Positions 40,290-48,726 of a stretch of 64,000 bases of DNA are shown one piece after another (within the stretch, counting starts at the first letter, position 1; the number at the start of each line of letters is the position of its first letter). The notes under the pieces are model-generated. The model made no database searches. It was not told where the DNA came from and saw only the letters and a program-made list of their open reading frames with translations. This DNA comes from UBA1672 sp964587815 (GTDB lineage Bacteria > Pseudomonadota > Alphaproteobacteria > Micavibrionales > Micavibrionaceae): the NCBI GenBank assembly GCA_964587815.1, contig CAZPMH010000004.1, forward strand, positions 60,230 through 124,229, given 5' to 3'. The translations under genes were made by a program, and so were the position numbers.

Positions 40290-41072
40290 ATGCAAAGTGC
40301 GCTGGAAATCTTTCTAAATACCGGCCTTCTGGCCTTTATGATGACATTTGCGCGCATTGGCTCCGCACTGATGATCATGCCCGGCCTTGGCGATTCCTTC
40401 GTCTCAGAACGCGTTAGGCTACTAATGGCGCTGGGAGTGTCTTTGGTGCTAACACCCTTCGTCGCTCCATTCATGCCCGCAGTAACGCCGCCTATGTTCG
40501 CACTTATCCTAATGCTTGGAACGGAGGTGATTATCGGCCTGCTTATCGGTACGGTCGCACGCATTTTCATGACTGCACTTGATACAGCAGGCATGGTCGT
40601 CTCCACACAATCAGGCCTCGCAAACGCGCAAGTCTTCAACCCGTCACTCGCCGCGCAAGGCTCAATCATCGGTGCGTTTCTGTCTATGACGGGCGTCACA
40701 ATCATATTCGCATCAAACATGCACCATCTGTTAATCACAGGGCTGGTCGAAAGCTACACCATGTTCCCCATCGGCGAAATTCCCGACACGGGCTCAATGG
40801 CAGAATTGGTCGCAAAGGCAGTCTCCGCCAGCTTTAACATCGGCGTAAAAATCGCAGCTCCGTTCTTGGTCGTCACCTTACTGATTTACGTCGGAATGGG
40901 TGTACTCTCTCGGCTGATGCCGCAGGTGCAGGTCTTCTTAATCATCCTTCCTTTGCAAATTTTAATTGCGATCATCCTGCTCTCACTCACTGCAACGGCG
41001 CTCTTTGCGTACTGGCTGTCACAATTTGAAAGCGGCATGATTTTCTTCTTCTCGGCAGCATCGCCGCCATAA
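40290..41072 (+). CDS. fliR: FliR, export gate component
   Basis: The preferred start is the ATG at 40290 (MQSALEIFLNTGLLAFMMTF, 260 residues), two bases after the fliQ stop; the frame extends back to 40218 only as an overlap with fliQ. The protein has about six hydrophobic segments and FliR motifs: FARIGSALMIMPGLGDSFVS, then ERVRLLMALGVSLVLTPFV, GTVARIFMTALDTAGMVVST, then QSGLANAQVFNP, and MGVLSRLMPQVQVFLIILPL. FliR completes the FliPQR pore and contacts FlhB. It is followed by flhB after 24 bases. Confidence 0.95.
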   Translation: MQSALEIFLNTGLLAFMMTFARIGSALMIMPGLGDSFVSERVRLLMALGVSLVLTPFVAPFMPAVTPPMFALILMLGTEVIIGLLIGTVARIFMTALDTAGMVVSTQSGLANAQVFNPSLAAQGSIIGAFLSMTGVTIIFASNMHHLLITGLVESYTMFPIGEIPDTGSMAELVAKAVSASFNIGVKIAAPFLVVTLLIYVGMGVLSRLMPQVQVFLIILPLQILIAIILLSLTATALFAYWLSQFESGMIFFFSAASPP

Positions 41073-41096
41073 CGCAAAAATGTGGTAAAATAAAAG

Positions 41097-42170
41097 ATGT
41101 CCGACGAAAACACAGACGATTCCCAGAAAACCGAGGAACCCACCCCCAAAAAGCTGGAGGAGGCCAGAAAGAAAGGCCAAGTCGCCCTATCCAGAGAGGT
41201 TAATAATTGGGTCGTCCTTTTCGCTGCTACCATTTTTATAATGACGCTTGCAGGCACCATGATGAACGATTTGAAAGACCTGATGCGTGTCTATGTTGAA
41301 CAAGCGCACGCTCTACCCGGCGCACCGGGTGGTCTGGGCATCGTCATGGGCGAGGCTTTAAAAGCCGTTCTTCTCATTATGCTGTTACCGTTTGGCCTGT
41401 TGATGATTGCCGCCTTCCTCGCGCCATTCTTACAAATCGGTCCGTTATTCGCCCCCGAAGTCATAAAGCCCGATATCAGTAAAATCTCCATAATCAAAGG
41501 CTTCGGGCGGTTATTTTCCTTACGTTCCATCATGGAATTCATCAAAGGCATCTTAAAAATATCCATCGTCGGGGTCGTCGCTACGCTCATCATCTACCCG
41601 TATTTCGATAAATTAGAACATATGATCGACCAGCCTTTGTTGATTGTCATGGAAGAGTTACAATTCCTCGTCGTTAAAATGATGTTCGGCGTTTTGGTCG
41701 TCCTGCTTATCATTGCGGGAATGGATTTGGCTTATCAACGATACGAATATCACAAAAAGATGAAAATGAGCCGCCAGGAAGTCAAAGACGAATACAAGCA
41801 ATCCGAAGGGGATCCGCAGATCAAGGCAAAGCTGAGACAACTCAGAATGCAGCGCGCGCGGCAACGTATGATGCAGGCTGTACCGCAAGCCGATGTGGTG
41901 ATTACCAACCCGACGCACTATGCGATTGCGCTAAAATATAATCCCGAAGAATCGCTCGCCCCTGTCGTAATCGCAAAGGGTATCGACAATGTCGCTTTAC
42001 GAATACGTGAGGTGGCAAAAGAAAACGACGTGGTTGTCTACGAAAACAAACCTCTGGCGCGCGCATTATATGGCGCGGTCGAAATCGATGATATGATCCC
42101 GACCGAACATTTTCAGGCCGTCGCGCAAATTATATCTTATGTCTTTAAACTCAAAGGCAAGCTGAATTAA
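41097..42170 (+). CDS. flhB: FlhB, autocleaving substrate-specificity switch
   Basis: FlhB (357 residues) starts with the family pattern DDSQKTEEPTPKKLEEARKK, then GQVALSREVNNW, has four membrane helices, and a cytoplasmic domain with the autocleavage motif N271-P272-T273-H274 (VVITNPTHYAIALKY). Cleavage after this asparagine is needed for the switch from rod/hook to filament export, triggered by FliK. The C-terminus PLARALYGAVEIDDMIPTEH, then FQAVAQIISYVFKLKG is standard. It ends the fliQ-fliR-flhB unit; cckA follows after two other genes, a common alphaproteobacterial arrangement. Confidence 0.97.
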   Translation: MSDENTDDSQKTEEPTPKKLEEARKKGQVALSREVNNWVVLFAATIFIMTLAGTMMNDLKDLMRVYVEQAHALPGAPGGLGIVMGEALKAVLLIMLLPFGLLMIAAFLAPFLQIGPLFAPEVIKPDISKISIIKGFGRLFSLRSIMEFIKGILKISIVGVVATLIIYPYFDKLEHMIDQPLLIVMEELQFLVVKMMFGVLVVLLIIAGMDLAYQRYEYHKKMKMSRQEVKDEYKQSEGDPQIKAKLRQLRMQRARQRMMQAVPQADVVITNPTHYAIALKYNPEESLAPVVIAKGIDNVALRIREVAKENDVVVYENKPLARALYGAVEIDDMIPTEHFQAVAQIISYVFKLKGKLN

Positions 42171-42176
42171 GCGGCC

Positions 42177-42443
42177 TTATTCAGAATCAAACGCTTTCAA
42201 ATCATCCAATTCTTTGCGCAGCTTGGCCTTACGGATACGGCGTTTTAATTTTCGCTCTTCCCGATCCCCTGATTTATACAGCCAGTACAGGGAACAAAAT
42301 GGCGGGAAACAAACCAATAAAGCCAGATACCGATCCGCGCCATACCCCTCCGCAAACACAAACAGAAAGGTCAACAACAACCCTAGATTAGCCAGCACCG
42401 TGACATAGTAAAAAATACAATTCTTCATTCCTTTAATCTGCAT
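42177..42443 (-). CDS. Small membrane protein of unknown function, 88 residues
   Basis: I do not recognise this protein. Two hydrophobic segments (YVTVLANLGLLLTFLFVFAE and YLALLVCFPPFCSLYWLY) predict a hairpin in the membrane, followed by a highly basic, then acidic cytoplasmic tail (REERKLKRRIRKAKLRKELD, then DLKAFDSE). AGGA lies ten bases before the ATG. It is convergent with flhB, six bases away, and divergent from the DUF4139 gene. The charged tail could bind nucleic acid or a cytosolic partner, but this is speculation. Confidence 0.65.
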   Translation of the reverse strand: MQIKGMKNCIFYYVTVLANLGLLLTFLFVFAEGYGADRYLALLVCFPPFCSLYWLYKSGDREERKLKRRIRKAKLRKELDDLKAFDSE

Positions 42444-42539
42444 AATTCTGACATCCTGTTGTTATATAAAATTCCCACTCGCATAAGGTCTTTCAAATAT
42501 GATATAAAAAACGCAATTCATCAAGGAAGAGGGGCCGTT

Positions 42540-44225
42540 ATGTATCGTAAAACTTTATTCTCACTGTGTCTGGCACTTTGCTTTGCCACACCCGCAAGCG
42601 CAAAAGATGTCGCCGTAAACAGTGAGGTCACAGCCGCAACAGTCTATAACAACCGTGCCAGCGTCACACGCACGGCAAAGGTCGATGTCCCTGCAGGCGC
42701 GCATAATCTGGTGTTTAAGGGGCTGCCACTTTCTATTTTTACGGATTCTCTTCGCATCGAGGGGCGATCTCAGGTGAATGTCACCTTCGGCGCACTCAGT
42801 CACAAGCGCGAATCCTTCGAAGATTTTGTCGTGCCGCGCGAAAAGGAATTGAACGAACAGCTTACAACCTTGCAAGATAACAACAAGGTGTATCAGGCCG
42901 AAAAACAGGCACTGAACACGGCGCGTACATTCCTTCAAAATCTTGGTAAGCAGGCCGCTTTGCGCGAAAATGAAAACATCGCCGAAATTGATTTAAACCC
43001 CGAAAGCTGGGGCGCTGTCGCCGACAGTCTTGCGGGCAGAATGGCCAAAAACCTGAAACAAAATATCGGCCTTGATATCAAAATTCGTGAAACAAACGAA
43101 AAAATTCAAAAAGTCCAAAATGAATTACGCGAATTAAGAACAGGTCAAAAGCAGAGTTACATGGTCACCGTTCCGTTCGAATCGGATCAATCAGGCACGC
43201 TCACCGTTAATCTGACATATCAAATCAACAATGCCAGCTGGACGCCGATTTATGATGCACGCCTCGATGTGACCAGCGCGGATATGAACCTCATTCAATA
43301 TGGTTCGGTCTATCAACGCACAGGCGAAGACTGGACGGATATTGACCTGACCCTGTCTACCGCACAACCAAGCCGCGGCGCATCACTACCCGACCTCCGC
43401 CCGAATTGGGTCTCAATCCAACAAAAATATGCGAAGCGTGGTGGCGGACAAAACTTTGGAAACATAGCGTCTTCCTTATCATCTCGATCAATGGAACTGG
43501 CAGAGGCTGATATGGCTATGCCTGAGGCAGTTGCGGTACAAGCCGCACCAGCTATGAAAGAAGCCTCTTTCGCAGCGGCGCAAATCAACACGAAAGGCTT
43601 CATCGGTGAATATAAAATCACCGGTCCTGCGAGTGTGAAAACCAACGGGGAGCGATCAAAACTCCTCATCGGCTCATTCGAAACCGAAAATGAGCTTATG
43701 GTGCAGGTAAAACCGCAAATCTCAACCGATGCCTATCTTGTCGTCAAAACTGTGCTAAAAGGCGAAGCGCCAATCCTGCCGGGCAAGGTTAATCTATTCC
43801 GCGATGGCGCCTATATCGGCCAGACATATGTGCAAATGCTGCGCCCCGAAGATGAGGAGGAACTGGCCTTCGGCATTGATGATAACGTCACTGTTCGCCG
43901 CAACACGCTCAGCGACAACCGCAGCGAATCAGGCCTAATCAGCAAGGAAACAGCCATCGAACGCGTGTACGTCACCGACATCCAAAACCTTCATAAAAAG
44001 CCGATAAAAATCGCGGTATTGGAGACAGTACCCGCCTCTCAAGATGAGCGCATCAGCGTTAAAATCTTGAAAGACAAAACAACACCGGGCTACGAAACCG
44101 ACGTTGATGAAGTAAAAGGCTTGCTCAGATGGCAGAAAGAAGCCCGGCCGCAAGAGAAGATGAAAATCAACCTCGGCTGGAGCGTCTCATGGCCGAAGGA
44201 TGAAAACATCAACGGTTTAAGATAA
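42540..44225 (+). CDS. DUF4139/DUF4140 protein (mucoidy-inhibitor A-like), secreted
   Basis: The protein (561 residues from the ATG at 42540, GAGG upstream; the frame extends to 42459 before the signal peptide) has a signal peptide MYRKTLFSLCLALCFATPAS. The N-terminal DUF4140-type part (EVTAATVYNNRASVTRTAKV, then VPAGAHNLVFKGLP) and a coiled coil (about 95-220) are followed by the DUF4139-type beta domain (YQINNASWTPIYDARLDVTS, then GSVYQRTGEDWTDIDLTLST, then AQPSRGASLPDLRP). Members are called mucoidy inhibitor MuiA-like, but the biochemical function is unknown. It lies between flhB and cckA; a link to motility or envelope sensing is only positional. Confidence 0.85.
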   Translation: MYRKTLFSLCLALCFATPASAKDVAVNSEVTAATVYNNRASVTRTAKVDVPAGAHNLVFKGLPLSIFTDSLRIEGRSQVNVTFGALSHKRESFEDFVVPREKELNEQLTTLQDNNKVYQAEKQALNTARTFLQNLGKQAALRENENIAEIDLNPESWGAVADSLAGRMAKNLKQNIGLDIKIRETNEKIQKVQNELRELRTGQKQSYMVTVPFESDQSGTLTVNLTYQINNASWTPIYDARLDVTSADMNLIQYGSVYQRTGEDWTDIDLTLSTAQPSRGASLPDLRPNWVSIQQKYAKRGGGQNFGNIASSLSSRSMELAEADMAMPEAVAVQAAPAMKEASFAAAQINTKGFIGEYKITGPASVKTNGERSKLLIGSFETENELMVQVKPQISTDAYLVVKTVLKGEAPILPGKVNLFRDGAYIGQTYVQMLRPEDEEELAFGIDDNVTVRRNTLSDNRSESGLISKETAIERVYVTDIQNLHKKPIKIAVLETVPASQDERISVKILKDKTTPGYETDVDEVKGLLRWQKEARPQEKMKINLGWSVSWPKDENINGLR

Positions 44226-44302
44226 CCTGCATACAATCTCTAACTTGGGTGTAACCCGCGGCAAAGCCATTCACGCTCTTGCCGCGCTCAGCCCCCTGTG
44301 CC

Positions 44303-46822
44303 ATGCTAAATCGCATGAAAACCGACCATTCCGAATTCATCGAACGACAGCATATTCGCCGCAAGCCGACCGACAGCGGCAAAAGCCGCAGAACCTTAAG
44401 CGCAGCGATCGTAATCTCGGTTTTCTCCATGTATTTCGTGCTCACGATGTTCGTGGTGAATATGGCTAATGTGGACGGGCAAACCATCATCGTTTCCGGC
44501 CTTGTTTTTCTCGCAACCACAATCGTTGCCTTCGTTGCGCGCCGCGCCCAGTATCTGCAGGCACGTCAGGAAAAAGAACTCATCTTGCTAAGAGAAGTAC
44601 TGGAAGGAAGCCGTGGCGGACGGCTAATTACCGACAGCGCGGATAACACCGTTTATTACAACGAAAAATTCGCGGAAATCTGCGCTTCAAAAAATAATAA
44701 ACCCGATTATGAAACCTTAGTAGGGCTGTTCTCAACCAATGATCAGGCGGCGGGTTTGCTCAAAACCGTGTCCGATCAAGCGCATCGCGGCTTAACAGAC
44801 TCCATAGAGCTTTATTGCGAAAAACGTGACTGCGAAGGCTGGTATCACATCACCGCACAACCCGTTGCGGGGCACGCAGGCTTCATCCATTGGCGCATCG
44901 ACAACGTCACCGACAAATACACTGCAGACCGCGCCGTTAGAGAAGAACGGGAAAAGCTCATCGACTTCACCGATAACGCCCCTGTCGGCTTTTTCTCCGT
45001 TAATGAAAACGGTCGCTTTGTCTTCGCCAACGCCACATTCGCCCGCTGGCTTGGTGTCGATTTGCAACACTTGCTGGATAAGGAAGTGCTGCACACGTGC
45101 ATCGCTCGCCCATTACAAAACGCAAAACCGTACGACATTATGGAAGGTGGCGGTGCAAAGCAAATCACCGAAATCGAAATGAAAGGCGCAGGCGGCAAAA
45201 CCTTCCTCGCCTCAATCAGCCAAAGCATCGTCTTCGAAAAAGATGGCACAGTGCGAACGCGCGCAGTTGTCCATGACCTGACATCCGAACGCGAAATGCG
45301 CCGCGCTCTAAAGGCATCGGAAGACCGTTTCAAACGTTTCTACGATGAAGCGCCGTTGGGAATCGTTCTGGTCAATAAAGATGGCCTGATCGAAGAATGC
45401 AACGCCCAATTCGCTGAGATGATCGGCAAAAAACAGCAGGATTTTGAAAATAAACACTTTAAATTATTGATCAGTGAAGCTGACCGCGACGCCGTAACCT
45501 CCGCCTTAAAAGAAATGCAAACTGGCGACCGAATGGCCGAATCGATGGAAGTCGCACTCTACGCTGCCGATGACTCATCAATAAACGCGCAGCTCCACGC
45601 CCGCCGCTTCAGTGATGGCGGCTCTATCGTTCTGCATTTCATCGACATCACCGAACGCAAATCATTAGAACAGCAATTCGTCCAATCACAAAAAATGCAA
45701 GCCGTTGGCCAATTGGCAGGCGGCATAGCGCATGACTTCAACAATCTGCTCACCGCGATCATCGGCTTCTGTGATCTGCTCTTGCTGCGCCACCGTGCAG
45801 GCGACCCGTCCTTTGCTGACATCATGCAAATTAAACAAAACTCCAACCGCGCAGCGAACTTGGTGGGGCAGCTTCTCGCATTCTCACGTCAACAAACGCT
45901 GCGCCAACGCGTGCATGATATAACCGACATATTAACTGAGCTCTCTCATCTTCTGCGGCGTCTCCTCGGTGCGAATATAGAGCTTGAAATGAAGCACGGC
46001 GATAATCTCGGCCTTGTAAAAGTCGATGAAGGCCAGATGGAGCAAGTACTGATAAACCTTGCCGTAAACGCACGCGACGCAATGGAGGGCGGCGGTAAGC
46101 TCTCAATTACAACAGAGAATTTCACCAACCGCAAAGCCAAAAAAATGCTGGAAGAAAAAATGCCGGCAGGCCATTGGATTTTGATTAAGGTTACAGATAC
46201 AGGCTGCGGAATAGAAAAAGAAAATCTAGAGCATATTTTGGAGCCGTTCTTCACAACCAAAGGGGTGGGCGAGGGAACGGGTCTCGGCCTTGCCACCGTT
46301 CACGGGATTATTCGCCAAAGCGGCGGCTACCTTGATATCGATACAGAAGTCGGCAAGGGCACAACGTTCTTAATTTATCTGCCAAAGTCAACCGATATCG
46401 AAGAAGAACAAGACGAGAAAGTTGAAGAGGCCGCCGTCACGAAAGACCTGACAGGCAGTGAACGCATTTTGCTGGTGGAAGATGAAGACGCCGTGCGCAC
46501 ATTCTCCGAACGCGCACTCACCAATAAAGGCTACGAAGTGATTTGTGCCGAAAACGGCGAAACCGCAATCGAAATCTACGAAAAGCAAGGCGAAACCCCG
46601 ATTGATTTATTGATTACCGATGTTGTAATGCCGGGTATGGATGGCCCCACAGTGGCGCAAAAAATCCGCGAAAGCAGCCCGAAATTAAAAATTATCTTCA
46701 TGTCCGGCTACACTGAAGACAAATTAAAGGATCATATGGGCGAACGCATTTACTTCCTGCCAAAGCCCTTCACGCTCAAGGTTTTGGCTGCAAAAGTCAA
46801 AGAGGTTTTAGAGGAAAAATAA
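44303..46822 (+). CDS. cckA: CckA, hybrid histidine kinase/phosphatase of the CtrA pathway
   Basis: CckA feeds phosphate through ChpT to CtrA and CpdR. The 840-residue protein has two membrane helices (SAAIVISVFSMYFVLTMFVV and TIIVSGLVFLATTIVAFVAR), two to three PAS domains, and the CckA-specific HisKA region QLAGGIAHDFNNLLTAIIGF, then CDLLLLRHRAGDPSFADIMQ and SNRAANLVGQLLAFSRQQTL, with the phosphorylated histidine near residue 477. The ATPase domain (EGTGLGLATVHGIIRQSGGY) and receiver (ILLVEDEDAVRTFSERALTN; phosphoacceptor D773 in LLITDVVMPGMDG) follow. The start may be TTG 44279, ATG 44303 or ATG 44315; none has a good Shine-Dalgarno site. recA follows, as in several alphaproteobacteria. 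Confidence 0.94.
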   Translation: MLNRMKTDHSEFIERQHIRRKPTDSGKSRRTLSAAIVISVFSMYFVLTMFVVNMANVDGQTIIVSGLVFLATTIVAFVARRAQYLQARQEKELILLREVLEGSRGGRLITDSADNTVYYNEKFAEICASKNNKPDYETLVGLFSTNDQAAGLLKTVSDQAHRGLTDSIELYCEKRDCEGWYHITAQPVAGHAGFIHWRIDNVTDKYTADRAVREEREKLIDFTDNAPVGFFSVNENGRFVFANATFARWLGVDLQHLLDKEVLHTCIARPLQNAKPYDIMEGGGAKQITEIEMKGAGGKTFLASISQSIVFEKDGTVRTRAVVHDLTSEREMRRALKASEDRFKRFYDEAPLGIVLVNKDGLIEECNAQFAEMIGKKQQDFENKHFKLLISEADRDAVTSALKEMQTGDRMAESMEVALYAADDSSINAQLHARRFSDGGSIVLHFIDITERKSLEQQFVQSQKMQAVGQLAGGIAHDFNNLLTAIIGFCDLLLLRHRAGDPSFADIMQIKQNSNRAANLVGQLLAFSRQQTLRQRVHDITDILTELSHLLRRLLGANIELEMKHGDNLGLVKVDEGQMEQVLINLAVNARDAMEGGGKLSITTENFTNRKAKKMLEEKMPAGHWILIKVTDTGCGIEKENLEHILEPFFTTKGVGEGTGLGLATVHGIIRQSGGYLDIDTEVGKGTTFLIYLPKSTDIEEEQDEKVEEAAVTKDLTGSERILLVEDEDAVRTFSERALTNKGYEVICAENGETAIEIYEKQGETPIDLLITDVVMPGMDGPTVAQKIRESSPKLKIIFMSGYTEDKLKDHMGERIYFLPKPFTLKVLAAKVKEVLEEK

Positions 46823-46829
46823 TCCGATT

Positions 46830-46844
46830 GTTCTTTTTTTGTTC
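46830..46844. promoter_or_regulatory. LexA (SOS) box upstream of recA
   Basis: GTTCTTTTTTTGTTC is an exact GTTC-N7-GTTC, the alphaproteobacterial LexA operator. A -35-like TTGACA follows at 46852-46857 without a clear -10; the 16-base near-palindrome ACAAGAACATTCTTGT (46869-46884) lies downstream. recA should therefore be LexA-repressed and DNA-damage induced. Confidence 0.85.
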
Positions 46845-46957
46845 TTTTTGGTTGACAGAAGAATAAAACAAGAACATTCTTGTATGCAGATTTATCACTC
46901 GGCAAGCCCTCAATTATTTGCGTAACGCCGAAATCTATGCGACAAGGGAGATACAAA

Positions 46958-48082
46958 ATGAGCGTAACACCACTGAAAACTGAGAGTAAGGATCAAGATA
47001 TGAGCCAAAACAACGCCGAAAAACAAAAAGCATTAGACGCCGCGCTGTCACAAATTGAACGCGCCTTCGGCAAGGGCTCCATCATGAAATTAAATGACGG
47101 ACAAAAACCGATTGAGGTTGAATCCGTATCTACAGGCTCGCTTGGCCTTGATATCGGCCTTGGTATTGGTGGCCTGCCACGTGGTAGAATTATTGAAGTT
47201 TATGGCCCTGAAAGCTCGGGTAAAACAACGCTTGCGTTGCACGTCATTGCCGAGGCTCAGAAACTGGGCGGTACCTGTGCCATTGTCGATGCGGAGCACG
47301 CGCTCGATCCCGGCTATGCCAGAAAGCTCGGCGTAGATGTTGATAATCTCTTGATCTCTCAGCCTGATGCAGGGGAACAAGCGCTTGAAATTACCGACAC
47401 GCTCGTGCGTTCTGGCGCGCTGGATGTTCTGGTCGTTGACTCTGTCGCCGCACTTGTGCCGCGCGCAGAATTAGAAGGGGATATGGGCGACAGCCACATG
47501 GGCTTACAAGCGCGCTTAATGTCACAAGCCTTACGAAAACTGACGGGCTCTATCTCACGCTCAAACACCATCGTAATTTTCATCAACCAAATCCGTATGA
47601 AAATTGGTGTAATGTTCGGTTCACCTGAAACAACAACAGGCGGTAATGCACTGAAATTCTACGCGTCCGTTCGTCTTGATATCCGCCGCATCGGCGCAAT
47701 CAAGAACAAAGACGAGATTGTCGGTAACCAAACCCGAGTCAAGGTTGTCAAAAACAAAATGGCACCGCCTTTCCGCCAAATTGAATTTGACATTATGTAT
47801 GGTGAAGGCATTTCAAAGCTCGGTGAATTAATTGATCTTGGCGTAACAGCCAACATTGTCGATAAAGCAGGCTCATGGTTCTCTTACGACGGCCAACGCA
47901 TCGGACAGGGACGTGAAAACGTCAAAAATTTCCTGCGTGAAAATCCTGAAATAGCCGCGAAGTTAGAAAAACAAATTCGCGCTCACGCGGGATTAATCGC
48001 AGATGACATGCTCGCTGGCCCTGACAGCGCAAAAGAAGCTGCCGAAACCGCGGCAGAGGATGTCGCAAACGATAAAAAGTAA
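46958..48082 (+). CDS. recA: RecA, homologous recombination and SOS protein
   Basis: RecA (374 residues from the ATG at 46958; GGGAG six to ten bases upstream) catalyses strand exchange and stimulates LexA cleavage. The frame extends to 46880, but those 26 residues come from the leader. Family marks: AFGKGSIMKLNDGQKPIEVE, Walker A GPESSGKT (83-90), LVVDSVAALVPRAELEGDMG, loop MSQALRKLTGSISRSNTIVI, then FINQIRMKIGVMFGSPETTT, then GGNALKFYASVRLDIRR. The first 20 residues form a polar extension before the usual RecA start. The C-terminus is acidic (AAETAAEDVANDKK). Regulated by the LexA box at 46830; ends at a terminator. Confidence 0.98.
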   Translation: MSVTPLKTESKDQDMSQNNAEKQKALDAALSQIERAFGKGSIMKLNDGQKPIEVESVSTGSLGLDIGLGIGGLPRGRIIEVYGPESSGKTTLALHVIAEAQKLGGTCAIVDAEHALDPGYARKLGVDVDNLLISQPDAGEQALEITDTLVRSGALDVLVVDSVAALVPRAELEGDMGDSHMGLQARLMSQALRKLTGSISRSNTIVIFINQIRMKIGVMFGSPETTTGGNALKFYASVRLDIRRIGAIKNKDEIVGNQTRVKVVKNKMAPPFRQIEFDIMYGEGISKLGELIDLGVTANIVDKAGSWFSYDGQRIGQGRENVKNFLRENPEIAAKLEKQIRAHAGLIADDMLAGPDSAKEAAETAAEDVANDKK

Positions 48083-48133
48083 TTCTTATCAAACAAAATT
48101 CCGAAGCAGTGATGCTTCATGTGGAGGGAAGCG

Positions 48134-48173
48134 AAAAGCAGAATATGTCTTTAAAGATGTGTTCTGCTTTTTT
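48134..48173 (+). terminator. recA terminator
   Basis: AAAAGCAGAA (48134-48143) and TTCTGCTTTT (48162-48171) form a ten-bp stem with an internal TCTTTAAAGA palindrome, followed by T-run. It lies about 50 bases past the recA stop. Confidence 0.85.
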
Positions 48174-48222
48174 CCAGCGTCCGGCAAGCATTTATGAAAG
48201 TAAACAGGCCTAAAGGCAAAAA

Positions 48223-48720
48223 CTAATCACGCGTTGTTTTCAATAAACGCTGTTTTTGTTTGCTCCAGTCGCGTTTTTTCTCGGTCTCGCGCTTATCGTG
48301 CATTTTCTTACCCTTTGCCAGGGCAATCTCAACCTTCGCACGACCCCGCGAATCAAAATACAGCTTCGTCGCAACAACGGTCATCCCTTCACGTGAAACT
48401 GACCCTAAGATTTTATCAACTTCGCGCTTATGCAACAGCAACTTCCGCGGTCGTTTCGGGTCGTGCTGCATTTTTGGTCCGGCCTGAGGGTATTCCGCAA
48501 TGTTGGCATTAAACAGCCATATCTCACCATTTTTCGGGCCAACATAAGACTCTTTAATACTACATTGTGACAGGCGTAAAGACTTTACCTCAGTACCAAC
48601 CAGCATGATGCCAGCCTCAAACGTATCGTGAAGCTCATAATCAAACCGCGCCTTTTTGTTATCTGCAACCGTTTGATCGGTTGAGATCATGCCGGATCCC
48701 TTTTTGGTCTTCTTCGCCAT
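48223..48720 (-). CDS. smpB: SmpB, tmRNA-binding protein
   Basis: SmpB (165 residues) binds tmRNA and rescues stalled ribosomes. It shows the canonical sequence: NKKARFDYELHDTFEAGIML, then VGTEVKSLRLSQCSIKESYV, then IWLFNANIAEYPQAGPKMQH, then DPKRPRKLLLHKREVDKILG and a basic tail (GKKMHDKRETEKKRDWSKQK, then QRLLKT). An N-terminal K/G-rich extension (MAKKTKKGSGMISTDQ) is longer than in E. coli. It is six bases downstream of dapA in the same direction, a frequent alphaproteobacterial pairing. No tmRNA gene is visible in the window. Confidence 0.97.
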   Translation of the reverse strand: MAKKTKKGSGMISTDQTVADNKKARFDYELHDTFEAGIMLVGTEVKSLRLSQCSIKESYVGPKNGEIWLFNANIAEYPQAGPKMQHDPKRPRKLLLHKREVDKILGSVSREGMTVVATKLYFDSRGRAKVEIALAKGKKMHDKRETEKKRDWSKQKQRLLKTTRD

Positions 48721-48726
48721 AACGCC

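Noticed and set aside
42571..42590. TGGCAC-N5-TTTGCC resembling a sigma-54 promoter
   Set aside because: GG and GC are eleven bases apart and the site lies inside the signal-peptide codons of the DUF4139 gene.
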